A program made the position numbers and the translations under genes. DNA of 44,264 bases, from NCBI RefSeq assembly GCF_914484835.1, contig NZ_CAJZAR010000063.1, positions 1 to 44,264 on the forward strand, written 5' to 3'. Numbering within the stretch: position 1 is the first letter of the stretch; each line of letters opens with the position of its first letter. This stretch comes from Paraburkholderia tropica (GTDB lineage: Bacteria > Pseudomonadota > Gammaproteobacteria > Burkholderiales > Burkholderiaceae). Positions 1 to 8,206 of this stretch are shown piece by piece. Under the pieces are notes generated by a model. That model was not told the DNA's origin, made no database searches, and was given only the letters and a program-made list of their open reading frames with translations.

Positions 1-1
1 C

Positions 2-793
2 AAGGTGCGTGCGGTGTTCCATGAAGGCGCCTGTTCGGACACGATGGAAACCGACGGCCGCTACATGATGGACAACAACTTCCGCTACAGCCGTGCGGTG
101 CTCGACGCGTGTCTCGCGCAGGGCACGCAGTTTCTGTATGCGTCGTCGGCGGCGATTTACGGCGGTTCGAGCCGTTTCGTCGAGGAGCGCGACGTGGAAG
201 CGCCGCTCAACGTGTACGGCTATTCGAAGTTCCTGTTCGACCAGGTGATCCGCCGCGTGCTGCCCAAGGCGCAGAGCCAGATCGCGGGCTTCCGCTACTT
301 CAACGTCTACGGCCAGCGCGAGACGCACAAGGCGCGCATGGCGTCGGTGGCGTTCCACAACTTCAACCAGTTCCGCGCCGAAGGCCGCGTGAAGCTGTTC
401 GGCGAGTACAACGGCTACGCGCCGGGCGAGCAGACGCGCGATTTCGTGTCGGTGGAAGACGTGGTGAAGGTGAACCTGTTCTTCTTCGATCATCCGGAAA
501 AGAGCGGCATCTTCAATCTCGGCAGCGGCCGCGCGCAACCGTTCAACGATATCGCGACGAGCGTGGTCAACACGCTGCGCGCGCTCGAAGGCAAGCCGGC
601 GCTCTCGCTGGCGGAGCAGGTGAAGGAAGGCCTGATCGAGTACATCCCGTTCCCGGACGCGCTGCGCGGCAAATATCAGTGCTTCACGCAGGCCGACCAG
701 TCGAAGCTGCGCGCAGCGGGCTACGACGCGCCGTTCCTGACGGTGCAAGAGGGTGTCGATCGTTACGTACGTTGGCTGTCCGGCCAGGTGTAA
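2..793 (+). CDS. hldD: ADP-L-glycero-D-manno-heptose 6-epimerase, C-terminal part (5' end outside window)
   Basis: This is the 3' part of an extended-SDR nucleotide-sugar epimerase; the frame is open from the first complete codon at position 2, so the start lies upstream of the window. HldD inverts C6 of ADP-D-glycero-D-manno-heptose, giving the heptose precursor of the LPS inner core in the cytoplasm. Visible features are the FHEGACSDT segment that follows the NADP-binding region, the catalytic YGYSK (Tyr-x-x-x-Lys) and the FRYFNVYG block, all typical of HldD. About 264 residues are present against roughly 310-330 for the family, so only the N-terminal Rossmann part is missing. Family assignment is firm. 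Confidence 0.93.
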   Translation, partial: KVRAVFHEGACSDTMETDGRYMMDNNFRYSRAVLDACLAQGTQFLYASSAAIYGGSSRFVEERDVEAPLNVYGYSKFLFDQVIRRVLPKAQSQIAGFRYFNVYGQRETHKARMASVAFHNFNQFRAEGRVKLFGEYNGYAPGEQTRDFVSVEDVVKVNLFFFDHPEKSGIFNLGSGRAQPFNDIATSVVNTLRALEGKPALSLAEQVKEGLIEYIPFPDALRGKYQCFTQADQSKLRAAGYDAPFLTVQEGVDRYVRWLSGQV

Positions 794-869
794 CGCGGGA
801 TCGTTGCTCCCTAAACTGGATTCTCCTCGCCGGCGATGGTCGCCGGCGAAGGCACAAGGGAGATCCAGC

Positions 870-1232
870 ATGTTCAAGAAGCTTCTCGCCGTGGCAGCGC
901 TCGTTGCCGCGTTCGGCCAGGCCTTCGCGGCCGTGGACGTCAATACCGCCAATGAAGACGCGTTGCGCGGCATCAAGGGCATCGGGCCCGCGCGCGCCAA
1001 GGCCATTCTCGACGAGCGCGGCGCGCGCGGTCCGTTCAAGGACGCATCCGATCTCGGCAAGCGCGTGAAGGGGCTCGGCGGCCATACCGTCGAACGTCTG
1101 CAGGCCGAAGGATTGTCGGTTGGGCCCGCGAACGCGCAGGCGGCCGCTGCGGCGCAAGGCGCGAAGGGTGCGCAGAGCGCGCAGGGCAAGAATGCCGCGC
1201 CGCAGCCGGCCACGGTCGCCGTCAAGAAGTAG
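870..1232 (+). CDS. ComEA-like helix-hairpin-helix exported DNA-binding protein
   Basis: A 120-residue protein with a clear signal peptide (Lys-Lys, then a hydrophobic run, cleavage near AFA-AVD at residue 20). A ComEA-type helix-hairpin-helix unit follows, with VDVNTAN and then GIKGIGPARAKAI, residues about 22-85. The C-terminal 35 residues are Ala/Gln/Lys-rich and look disordered. Family knowledge: such proteins bind DNA in the periplasm and often serve transformation uptake, but short ComEA-like proteins also occur outside competence loci. The ATG at 870 is chosen because the signal peptide begins there; a longer reading from 753 would hide it. A strong terminator follows at 1333. Confidence 0.85.
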   Translation: MFKKLLAVAALVAAFGQAFAAVDVNTANEDALRGIKGIGPARAKAILDERGARGPFKDASDLGKRVKGLGGHTVERLQAEGLSVGPANAQAAAAAQGAKGAQSAQGKNAAPQPATVAVKK

Positions 1233-1332
1233 GGCCACGCTGCGGCAGTGCGCGTGCTGGTGCGCAACGGCGCGCGCGAACCCGCTCGAAAGAGGGGGAC
1301 GATTCCTTCAGGTGTCGCTTCGGCGACGTTGA

Positions 1333-1358
1333 CCCGCGGCCCGCGCCGCGGGCTTTTT
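1333..1358 (+). terminator. Intrinsic terminator after the ComEA-like gene
   Basis: Perfect 8-bp stem CCCGCGGC/GCCGCGGG (1333-1340 and 1345-1352) with loop CCGC, followed by C and TTTTT at 1354-1358. Confidence 0.85.
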
Positions 1359-1448
1359 GCGCCACCGCCGCGCGTATGAGCGTCCGTTCGCGCCAATGCG
1401 CGTCCCCACCGATGTCAGGGCTAGTCGGCGAGGCCCGGCTGCGTGGTT

Positions 1449-1485
1449 TAGAATCGAACGATCACGTATTCGTACACGTATTCGC
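1449..1485 (+). promoter_or_regulatory. Possible cysM promoter/leader with a short direct repeat
   Basis: TAGAAT at 1449-1454 could be a -10 element for cysM (start 1519), but no convincing -35 is seen. Just downstream the decamer CACGTATTCG occurs twice, separated by two bases. This is a weak call based on base pattern only. Confidence 0.3.
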
Positions 1486-1518
1486 ACAATCGCACGTCAT
1501 CGCGCCTCACCATTCACT

Positions 1519-2421
1519 ATGCCCTACAAGACTATTGAAGACACGATCGGCAATACGCCGCTCGTGCAGCTCGTTCGTCTCCCGGACGATGAAATCCGCG
1601 CCCGCAACAATGTCGTGCTGGCGAAGCTCGAAGGCAACAACCCGGCGGGTTCGGTGAAGGACCGCCCGGCGCTGTCGATGATCCGCAAGGCCGAGGAACG
1701 CGGCCGCATCAAGCCCGGCGACACGCTGATCGAAGCCACGAGCGGCAATACCGGCATCGCGCTTGCGATGGCTGCGGCCATTCGCGGCTACAAGATGGTG
1801 CTGATCATGCCCGAGGACCTCTCGGTCGAGCGCCGTCAGAGCATGGCCGCCTACGGCGCGGAAATCATGCTCACGCCGGTCAAGGGCGGCATGGAATACG
1901 CGCGTGACCTCGCCGAGCAGATGCAGCGCGACGGCAAGGGCATCATCCTCGACCAGTTCGCGAACCCGGACAATCCGCTCGCGCACTACGAGACCACCGG
2001 CCCGGAAATCTGGCGCGACACGGAAGGGCGCATCACGCACTTCGTGTCGTCGATGGGTACGACGGGCACCATCATGGGCACGTCGCAGTATCTGAAGGAA
2101 CAGAGCTCGGCGATCGAGATCGTCGGCGCGCAGCCTGAAGAGGGTTCGCGTATTCCGGGCATCCGCAAGTGGCCCGAAGCCTATATGCCGAAGATCTTCG
2201 ACCGCAGCCGCGTCGACCGCGTCGAGAACGTGAGCCAGGCCGCCGCCGAAGCGATGGCGCGCCGTCTCGCCTCGGTCGAAGGCATTTTCGCGGGCATTTC
2301 GTCGGGTGGCGCGTGCGAAGTGGCGATGCGCATCGCGCGTCAGGTCGAGAACGCGACGATCGTGTTCATCATCTGCGATCGCGGCGACCGCTATCTGTCG
2401 ACGGGCGTGTTCCCGGCGTAA
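1519..2421 (+). CDS. cysM: Cysteine synthase B (O-acetylserine sulfhydrylase, CysM type)
   Basis: This 300-residue PLP enzyme matches the length of E. coli CysM (303). It replaces the acetate of O-acetylserine with sulfide or thiosulfate to make cysteine or S-sulfocysteine in the cytosol. It has the N-terminal IEDTIGNTPLV segment, the PLP lysine in NNPAGSVKDRP (Lys47) and the substrate loop TSGNTG. The phosphate-binding stretch TTGTI and the C-terminal GISSGGA segment are also present. The ATG at 1519 gives the family N-terminus; an open frame extends upstream to 1357 but is not family-like. The gene stands alone between the terminator at 1333 and the two-sided terminator at 2454. Confidence 0.95.
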   Translation: MPYKTIEDTIGNTPLVQLVRLPDDEIRARNNVVLAKLEGNNPAGSVKDRPALSMIRKAEERGRIKPGDTLIEATSGNTGIALAMAAAIRGYKMVLIMPEDLSVERRQSMAAYGAEIMLTPVKGGMEYARDLAEQMQRDGKGIILDQFANPDNPLAHYETTGPEIWRDTEGRITHFVSSMGTTGTIMGTSQYLKEQSSAIEIVGAQPEEGSRIPGIRKWPEAYMPKIFDRSRVDRVENVSQAAAEAMARRLASVEGIFAGISSGGACEVAMRIARQVENATIVFIICDRGDRYLSTGVFPA

Positions 2422-2453
2422 GCGCATCGCTCGCGCATCGAGCGTGCGCACTG

Positions 2454-2500
2454 AAAAAAACGGGCGGCCTGTTTGCGACAGGCCGCCCGTTCTGTTTGGT
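2454..2500. terminator. Bidirectional terminator between cysM and mltB
   Basis: Perfect stem CGGGCGGCCTGT/ACAGGCCGCCCG (2461-2472 and 2478-2489) with a 5-nt loop TTGCG. An A-run at 2454-2460 and a T-rich stretch TTCTGTTT on the other side let it serve both convergent genes. Confidence 0.88.
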
Positions 2501-2529
2501 GCTTGCTGCGTGGTGTTTGAACGCGATGC

Positions 2530-3828
2530 TTACTGTGCGCCGCTGTTGTCGTTCAGCGCCGGACCTTTGCCCACGTTCGGTTGCGTCGCGAGCATCTGCG
2601 CCTTCACGCGTTCGCCGAGCTGATACACCGCGAGCGCGTAGAAGAAGCTGCGGTTATAGCGCGTGAGCACGTAGAAGTTCTTCAGGCCGAGCATGTACTC
2701 GGTCGGACGGCCCGGCGTCGGCAGGTCGATGACGGTGACGGGCGTGCCGCCTTCCGCCGCGATATCGATATTCGGCTCGTTGAGCACGAGGCCCGAGCGC
2801 AGCAGCTGCACGAGCGGCCAGCGCGGTTCCGGCTTGCCGTCGGCGGCCGCCTGCGCGATGCCGAGGCTGCCCGCGTCCTTCGCGATCTTCCAGACCACCG
2901 GGCGGCCCGGTTCCCAGCCGTTCTTGTTCAGATAGTTCGCGACGCTGCCGATCGCATCCGGCGTGCTGTTGCGCAGATCGATGTGATTGTTGCCTTCGTA
3001 ATCGACGGCGTACTGGACGATGCTGCTCGGCAGGAATTGCGGAATGCCGATCGCGCCCGTGTACGAACCGAGCACCGATGACGGGTCGATCTGCGCGTCG
3101 CGCGTCCAGACCAGATAGTCCTCGAGATTCTTGCGGAACGTTGCCATGCGGTCGGCGCGGTTCGGCGTATCGGGATAATCGAACGCGAGCGTGGTGAGCG
3201 CGTCGAGCACGCGGAAGTTGCCCATGTAGCGCCCGTAAATCGTCTCCACGCCGATGATGCCGACGATCACCTCGGGCGGCACGCCGAACTGATCGGACGC
3301 GCGCTGCAGCGTGGCCTGGTTCGCGCGCCAGAAGCGCACGCCCGCATTGATGCGCACCGCATCGAGGAAGCGCGCCTGATACGAACGCCAGTTCTTCGCG
3401 CTCGGCGTGGGCGAGGGCGTGACGAGCTTCACGGCCGTGGCCGAATAGCTCGCGCTCGAGAACAGCGCGTGCAGCGCGTCGCTGTTGAAGTCGTAGCGCG
3501 CGACCATGTCGTTGATGAAGGCATCGACATTCGGATTGTTCGCGTAGCGCTGCGGGATGATTTCCTCTTCAAACGTTTGCCCTTGCGACGCGGCTTGAGG
3601 CTGCGTTTGCGGCGGCGTTTGCGCTTGAGGCTGCGCCTGGACTTGAGGCTGGGTCTGCGGCTGTGCCTGGGCGAGCGTGAGCGGCGCGTGCTGCGGGCTC
3701 AGCGCGTCGGGCGAGGCCGTTTGCGCCTGCGCGGCTGCGCCCCAGAACGCCGACGCGGCGCACAGTGCAAGGGCGAAAGACGAAAGGCGGGCGTGGCGGC
3801 AAGCAGGCAGAGCGGACTTGAGCGTCAT
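2530..3828 (-). CDS. mltB: Lytic murein transglycosylase B
   Basis: A 432-residue periplasmic lytic transglycosylase of family 3 (MltB). It cleaves the MurNAc-GlcNAc bond of peptidoglycan and leaves 1,6-anhydro-MurNAc. The catalytic glutamate lies in GIIGVETIYGRY (Glu195), followed by TRDAQIDP and TGAIGIPQFLPSS, both characteristic of MltB. A signal peptide covers about residues 1-36 (cleavage near AQA). No lipobox is seen, so the protein is probably soluble or held otherwise rather than a lipoprotein. Residues 53-85 form a Q/P/A-rich linker with repeated Q-P-Q units, an expansion compared with E. coli MltB. The start at 3828 places the signal peptide at the N-terminus; upstream in-frame sequence is not family-like. 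Confidence 0.92.
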   Translation of the reverse strand: MTLKSALPACRHARLSSFALALCAASAFWGAAAQAQTASPDALSPQHAPLTLAQAQPQTQPQVQAQPQAQTPPQTQPQAASQGQTFEEEIIPQRYANNPNVDAFINDMVARYDFNSDALHALFSSASYSATAVKLVTPSPTPSAKNWRSYQARFLDAVRINAGVRFWRANQATLQRASDQFGVPPEVIVGIIGVETIYGRYMGNFRVLDALTTLAFDYPDTPNRADRMATFRKNLEDYLVWTRDAQIDPSSVLGSYTGAIGIPQFLPSSIVQYAVDYEGNNHIDLRNSTPDAIGSVANYLNKNGWEPGRPVVWKIAKDAGSLGIAQAAADGKPEPRWPLVQLLRSGLVLNEPNIDIAAEGGTPVTVIDLPTPGRPTEYMLGLKNFYVLTRYNRSFFYALAVYQLGERVKAQMLATQPNVGKGPALNDNSGAQ

Positions 3829-4108
3829 GGGAGGCGGGTAGGTCGGGCAGGAGAGAACGGAATCCCGGGCAGTATACCCGAGCACCTTGCGTGAATCGGC
3901 CCTGGGCGTGCGGTGGCCGCCCATTGGCGCGGGTGCGCTGTGGTAACGTGATGACTGCCCGCGCTCGAACGCGGGCGCAGAAAAGCGGCACGAAAAGCAG
4001 CGGCTAGAAGTTTGGGAATGATTGCAGTCCCGCGCAGCGACCCCCGACGAAAGACCTGAAGGAGACCCGCGGCGTGCGTCCCGGCGCGCGCGGCGGCCAG
4101 CACGACAC

Positions 4109-5035
4109 ATGACGACCGGCTTTTTCTCGCATCCCGACTGCCTGCTGCACGAAATGGGCGAGTGGCATCCCGAATGCCCCGCGCGCCTGCAGGCCATCGA
4201 AGACCAGCTCATCGCGAGCCGTATCGAATCGCTGATCGAGCACGACAGCTCCGCGCCGCTCGCCGAAGAGTCGGCGCTGCTGCGCGTGCATACGCAAGCG
4301 CATATCGACTATCTGCGCGCGCTGTCGCCGCAGGAAGGCTACGCGGCGATCGACCCCGACACCTCGATGAATCCGCACACGTGGCAGGCCGCGTTGCGCG
4401 CCGCGGGCGCGGCCGTCGCCGCGACGGACGCCGTGCTCGCGGGCCGCTACGAAAACGCGTTCTGCAGCGTGCGCCCGCCGGGCCATCACGCCGAACCCGC
4501 GCGCGCGATGGGCTTCTGCTTCTTCAACAACGTGGCTATCGCCGCGCGTCACGCGCTCGACGTGCATGGCCTCTCGCGCGTGGCCGTCATCGACTTCGAC
4601 GTGCATCACGGCAACGGCACCGAAGCGGCCTTCGCCGGCGACGAGCGCGTGCTCATGTGCAGCATCTTCCAGCATCCGTTCTATCCGTTTTCGGGCGCCG
4701 ACCAGCAGGCGCCGAACATGGTCAACGTGCCGATGGCGGCGCGCACCAAGGGCATGGAAGTGCGCGAGGCGATCGACATTCTGTGGCTGCCGCGCCTGAA
4801 CGAATTCAAGCCGGAAATGGTGTTCATCTCGGCGGGTTTCGATGCGCACCGCGAGGACGATCTCGGCAATATGGGCCTCGTCGAAGACGATTACGCGTGG
4901 ATCACCGAGCAGATCTGCGATATCGCGAATCGCCATGCGAAAGGGCGCATCGTCAGCTGTCTCGAAGGCGGCTACAACCTCTCAGCGCTCGGGCGCAGCG
5001 TGGTGGCGCATCTGCGCGTGCTCGCCGGAATCTGA
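4109..5035 (+). CDS. Histone-deacetylase-family amidohydrolase
   Basis: A 308-residue class II HDAC-like zinc amidohydrolase, full length for the bacterial branch. Seen in sequence: the GHHAEP dyad (His126-His127), and Zn ligands in DFDVHHGNGT (Asp164, His166) and SAGFDAHRED (Asp245). The GGYN tyrosine (Tyr289) that stabilises the tetrahedral intermediate is also present. Bacterial members deacetylate acetylpolyamines, acetoin-related or other acetylated small molecules; the substrate here cannot be read from sequence. The ATG at 4109 gives MTTGFFSHPDC, the usual family start. The gene diverges from mltB across 280 bp and is followed 74 bp later by an enoyl-CoA-hydratase-like gene. Confidence 0.88.
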   Translation: MTTGFFSHPDCLLHEMGEWHPECPARLQAIEDQLIASRIESLIEHDSSAPLAEESALLRVHTQAHIDYLRALSPQEGYAAIDPDTSMNPHTWQAALRAAGAAVAATDAVLAGRYENAFCSVRPPGHHAEPARAMGFCFFNNVAIAARHALDVHGLSRVAVIDFDVHHGNGTEAAFAGDERVLMCSIFQHPFYPFSGADQQAPNMVNVPMAARTKGMEVREAIDILWLPRLNEFKPEMVFISAGFDAHREDDLGNMGLVEDDYAWITEQICDIANRHAKGRIVSCLEGGYNLSALGRSVVAHLRVLAGI

Positions 5036-5109
5036 TCGACTCGTTTCGAAGATGGGACGCGCGCGCTGCGTGCGTCCGCTCACGTCAACGTTAGAAGGAG
5101 TGTCGCGTC

Positions 5110-5946
5110 ATGTGTGCCGCTGCCGTTCCGTCGTCGTCTTCCTCGTCGTCTGCCGCTCACGCTTCCCACGAAACCGCGCCGCTCGTCGAGATCGCGCATG
5201 ACGCGTATGGCGTGCCCGGCGTCGTGCGCCTCACGCTCAATCGTCCCGATGCGTTTAATGCGTTGTCCGAAGCGCTGATCGACGCCGTGCAGACCGAACT
5301 CGGCGCGCTCGCACAATCGGACGCGCGCGTGGTGGTGATCGCGGCGGCGGGGCGCGCGTTCTGCGCGGGCCACGATCTCAAGGAAATGCGCGCGGCGCCT
5401 TCGCTCGACTACTACAAGCAATTGTTCGCGCGCTGCTCGAAGATGATGCTCGCGATCCAGAAGATGCCGCAGCCTGTGATCGCGCGCGTGCACGGCGTGG
5501 CCACCGCCGCGGGTTGCCAGCTCGTGGCGATGTGCGATCTCGCCGTGGCTGCCGATACCGCGCGTTTCGCCGTGTCGGGCATCAATCTCGGGCTGTTCTG
5601 CTCGACGCCTTCGGTGCCGCTCACGCGCAACGTGTCGCGCAAGGCGGCCTTCGAAATGCTGATGACGGGCGAGTTCATCGACGCGCAAAAGGCGCTGCGC
5701 GAAGGGCTCGTGAACCGCGTGGTGGCCGCCGACGCGCTCGACGCCGAAGTGACGGCGCTCGCCGCGAGCATTTGCGCGAAGCCGCGCGAGGCGGTGGCGG
5801 CGGGCAAGGGCCTGTTCTACCGGCAACTCGAAATGGGTATCGAGGCCGCGTATCAGCTCGCCGGGCAGACCATGGCGTGCAACATGATGACGGACCCGGC
5901 GCTCGACGGCGTGCAGGCCTTCATCGAGAAGCGCGGCGCGAAGTAA
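5110..5946 (+). CDS. Enoyl-CoA hydratase/isomerase family protein, ECHDC3-like
   Basis: A 278-residue crotonase-fold protein. The oxyanion-hole segments are AFCAGHDL (residues 83-90) and VHGVATAAGCQL (128-138), and the LGLFCSTPSVPLTR stretch resembles the ECHDC3 branch. By my alignment to rat crotonase, the position of catalytic Glu144 is Gln137 and that of Glu164 is Gly157. Both hydratase acids are therefore missing and a true hydratase activity is doubtful. The N-terminus has a run of seven serines and looks disordered. A good ribosome site AGAAGGAG ends about 10 nt before the ATG. It may be co-transcribed with the HDAC-like gene. The acyl-CoA substrate and reaction are unknown. Confidence 0.85.
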   Translation: MCAAAVPSSSSSSSAAHASHETAPLVEIAHDAYGVPGVVRLTLNRPDAFNALSEALIDAVQTELGALAQSDARVVVIAAAGRAFCAGHDLKEMRAAPSLDYYKQLFARCSKMMLAIQKMPQPVIARVHGVATAAGCQLVAMCDLAVAADTARFAVSGINLGLFCSTPSVPLTRNVSRKAAFEMLMTGEFIDAQKALREGLVNRVVAADALDAEVTALAASICAKPREAVAAGKGLFYRQLEMGIEAAYQLAGQTMACNMMTDPALDGVQAFIEKRGAK

Positions 5947-5963
5947 GGTTGAAAAGCGAGCGT

Positions 5964-5999
5964 TAAAAAAAGCGAACGCCGCCTCAGCAGTGGCGTTCG
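5964..5999 (-). terminator. Terminator of the alpha/beta hydrolase gene, overlapping its stop codon
   Basis: Read on the minus strand, CGAACGCC pairs with GGCGTTCG (5972-5980 and 5992-5999) around a loop that contains the stop codon. Seven T residues follow (plus-strand A-run 5964-5971). Confidence 0.7.
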
Positions 6000-6880
6000 A
6001 TCCACTCCACCATCGACGCGATCACGCGCTCGCGATCCAGATCGTTGAGCGTTTCGTGATAGCTGCCTTCATAGAGCGTGAGCGTGCGATCCGGCGACCC
6101 CACATGCGCGTCGAACGCGCGGCTGCCGTCGGGTTCCGTGAGCTTGTCCTCGGTGCCGTGCCAGATCAGCACGGGCAGACGCAACTGCGCGCGGCCCGCT
6201 TCGATGCGCTTCATCGCTTCCAGCAACTCCGCGCCCGTGCGCGCCGGAATCGCGCCGTGATGCACGAGCGGATCGGCGCGATTGGCCTCGACCACGGCGG
6301 CGTCGCGCGCGAGCAGGGCGTCGTCGATCTTCATCGCCGGAAAGCGCGGCCAGACGGCGCTCATCACGCGGCTCGCGGCGATCATCCAGTGCGGCACATC
6401 GCGGCCGGGCGCGAGCGCGGCGCTCGACAGCAGCAGGCCCGCGAGCGGCACGCCGCCTTGCGGCGCGCGTTCGATCGCATAGAGCGCGGCGATCGCGCCG
6501 CCCATGCTGTGGCCCATCAGAAAGAGCGGCGTGTGGCGCGCCGCGCATTGCGCGCCCGCGTGCGCGATCAGCGCCTGGGCGTCGTCCAGATATTCGTCGA
6601 ACCGGTTGATCCAGGCGCGCCGCCCGCTCGCGCGTCCGTGGCCGCGCAGGTCGATCGTGTAGACGTCGATGCCCGCTGCGTTCAGGCGCGCCGCGAGCGC
6701 GGCGTAGCGCTGCGCGTGTTCGGCGAGGCCGTGAATCAGCGCGATGGCCGCGCGCGGCGGCGTCCCGCGCGTGCGCCACGCGTAGAGCGGCAGTTCGGCG
6801 CCGTCGTGGATGCGCAGCGTCACCGTGTCGGGCAGGCGCGCCGCGGGCTGGGCGGTGTTGATTGGCTGGGTCGTCTCCAT
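5984..6880 (-). CDS. Alpha/beta hydrolase, monoacylglycerol-lipase/lysophospholipase-like
   Basis: A 298-residue serine hydrolase of the Hydrolase_4 (PldB/monoglyceride lipase) group. The nucleophile elbow is GHSMGG (Ser125), the acid is in HGTEDKLT (Asp245) and the histidine in GSYHETLND (His275). The oxyanion region is LIHGLAEH. DLRGHGRASG followed by an arginine/tryptophan segment is typical of the monoglyceride lipase branch. No signal peptide is visible, so it is probably cytoplasmic or membrane-associated. It likely releases fatty acids from monoacylglycerols or lysophospholipids; substrate specificity is inferred from family only. It converges on the ECHDC3-like gene. Confidence 0.85.
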   Translation of the reverse strand: METTQPINTAQPAARLPDTVTLRIHDGAELPLYAWRTRGTPPRAAIALIHGLAEHAQRYAALAARLNAAGIDVYTIDLRGHGRASGRRAWINRFDEYLDDAQALIAHAGAQCAARHTPLFLMGHSMGGAIAALYAIERAPQGGVPLAGLLLSSAALAPGRDVPHWMIAASRVMSAVWPRFPAMKIDDALLARDAAVVEANRADPLVHHGAIPARTGAELLEAMKRIEAGRAQLRLPVLIWHGTEDKLTEPDGSRAFDAHVGSPDRTLTLYEGSYHETLNDLDRERVIASMVEWIERHC

Positions 6881-6987
6881 CTGCGCTGTCTCCGCTGTCT
6901 CTTTTAGTCGTTGTAAGTTTTTGTCTGACGGCAGAGTGTAGCCGCGGTTTCCCCGGGCTTTCCGTGCTTTTTGCCGCGCTGGGACTC

Positions 6988-7061
6988 TAATGAATTTCAG
7001 TAATGAATTTATCGAAATGGATTATTAAAAGGAATTTGGCTCGCCAGGGTAAAATGGCGAG
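6988..7061 (+). promoter_or_regulatory. AT-rich control region of metNIQ: direct repeat plus inverted repeat
   Basis: In the 291-bp gap before metN, TAATGAATTT occurs twice (6988-6997 and 7001-7010). Further on lies a perfect inverted repeat CTCGCCA/TGGCGAG (7040-7046 and 7055-7061) whose loop holds GGGTAAAA; TAAAAT at 7050-7055 resembles a -10 element. No SAM-type riboswitch was recognised. The pattern suggests a promoter with an operator, but the regulator is unknown. Confidence 0.4.
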
Positions 7062-7171
7062 TTGACTCCAGACCAGCAAACGGCGGCTGTCTGCCGGCGC
7101 GACGCGTTCAGGCGATCCCAACGATCGCGTGCACGGGCGGCGCGCGGCACGCCCGCCGTTTCGTTTTTTCC

Positions 7172-8206
7172 ATGATCGAAATTCGAAACGTTTCCCAGCG
7201 CTTCGCGGGCCCACAAGGCTGGATCGAAGCGCTGCACAACGTCAATCTGACGATTCCGCAGGGCGAGGTGTTCGGCATCATCGGCCGCAGCGGGGCGGGC
7301 AAGAGCACGCTCGTGCGCACCATCAACCTGCTGACGCGACCGACCGAGGGCGACATCGTCGTCAACGGCCGCACGCTCACGTCGCTGTCGAGCGCGGACC
7401 TGCGCGAGGCGCGCCGCGAAATCGGCATGATTTTCCAGCACTTCAACCTGCTGTCGTCGCGCACGGTGTTCGACAACGTGGCGCTGCCGCTCGAACTCGC
7501 GGGCATGAAGCGCGCCGAGATCGAAGCCGCGGTGCTGCCGCTGCTCGAACTCGTCGGCCTCACGGCGCAGAAGGACCGTTATCCGTCGCAGATCAGCGGC
7601 GGCCAGAAGCAGCGCGTGGGCATCGCGCGCGCGCTGGCGAGCAAGCCGAAAGTGCTGCTCTCCGACGAAGCCACGTCGGCGCTCGACCCCGAAACCACGC
7701 GCGCGATTCTCGACCTGCTGCGCAAGATCAATCGCGAGCTCAAGCTCACGGTCGTGATGATCACGCACCAGATGGAAGTGATCAAACAGGTCTGCGACCG
7801 CGTGGCCGTGCTCGACGCGGGCCGCGTGGTGGAAAGCGGTCCCGTGATCGACGTGTTCCTGCAGCCGCGCCACGAAGTCACGCGCGCGCTGCTCGGCGAC
7901 GTGATCGCGCAGGAACTGCCGCCCGCGCTCAAGGTGCGCGTGACCGAGCGTCTCGCGAAGGGCAACGCGCATCTGCTGCGCCTCGCCTTCACGGGCACGG
8001 GCGTCGATCAGCCGGTGCTCTCGGAAACGATTCGCCGCTTCGAACTCGATTTCAACATCCTGCACGGCCAGATCGACGAGATCCAGGGGCAGGCGTTCGG
8101 CTCGCTCGCGGTGCTCGCGGCGGGCGATCCGGTGAAGGTCGCGCAGGCGATTACGTGGCTGCGCGAGCAGGGTGTGGTGGTGGAGGAGCTGTCCCATGTG
8201 GAGTGA
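7172..8206 (+). CDS. metN: D-methionine ABC transporter ATP-binding protein
   Basis: A 344-residue ATPase of the methionine uptake transporter MetNIQ. Walker A is GRSGAGKS (38-45), the ABC signature ISGGQKQR (141-148), Walker B VLLSDEAT (161-168) and the H-loop THQ near 199. The C-terminal region after about residue 265 matches the NIL domain, which in E. coli MetN binds methionine and shuts the transporter down. No strong ribosome site is visible before the ATG. The stop codon overlaps the start of metI by 11 nt, indicating translational coupling. Confidence 0.95.
   Translation: MIEIRNVSQRFAGPQGWIEALHNVNLTIPQGEVFGIIGRSGAGKSTLVRTINLLTRPTEGDIVVNGRTLTSLSSADLREARREIGMIFQHFNLLSSRTVFDNVALPLELAGMKRAEIEAAVLPLLELVGLTAQKDRYPSQISGGQKQRVGIARALASKPKVLLSDEATSALDPETTRAILDLLRKINRELKLTVVMITHQMEVIKQVCDRVAVLDAGRVVESGPVIDVFLQPRHEVTRALLGDVIAQELPPALKVRVTERLAKGNAHLLRLAFTGTGVDQPVLSETIRRFELDFNILHGQIDEIQGQAFGSLAVLAAGDPVKVAQAITWLREQGVVVEELSHVE

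Noticed and set aside
6881..7171. SAM riboswitch before metNIQ
   Set aside because: None of the conserved blocks I know for SAM-I, SAM-II or SAH riboswitches could be placed.
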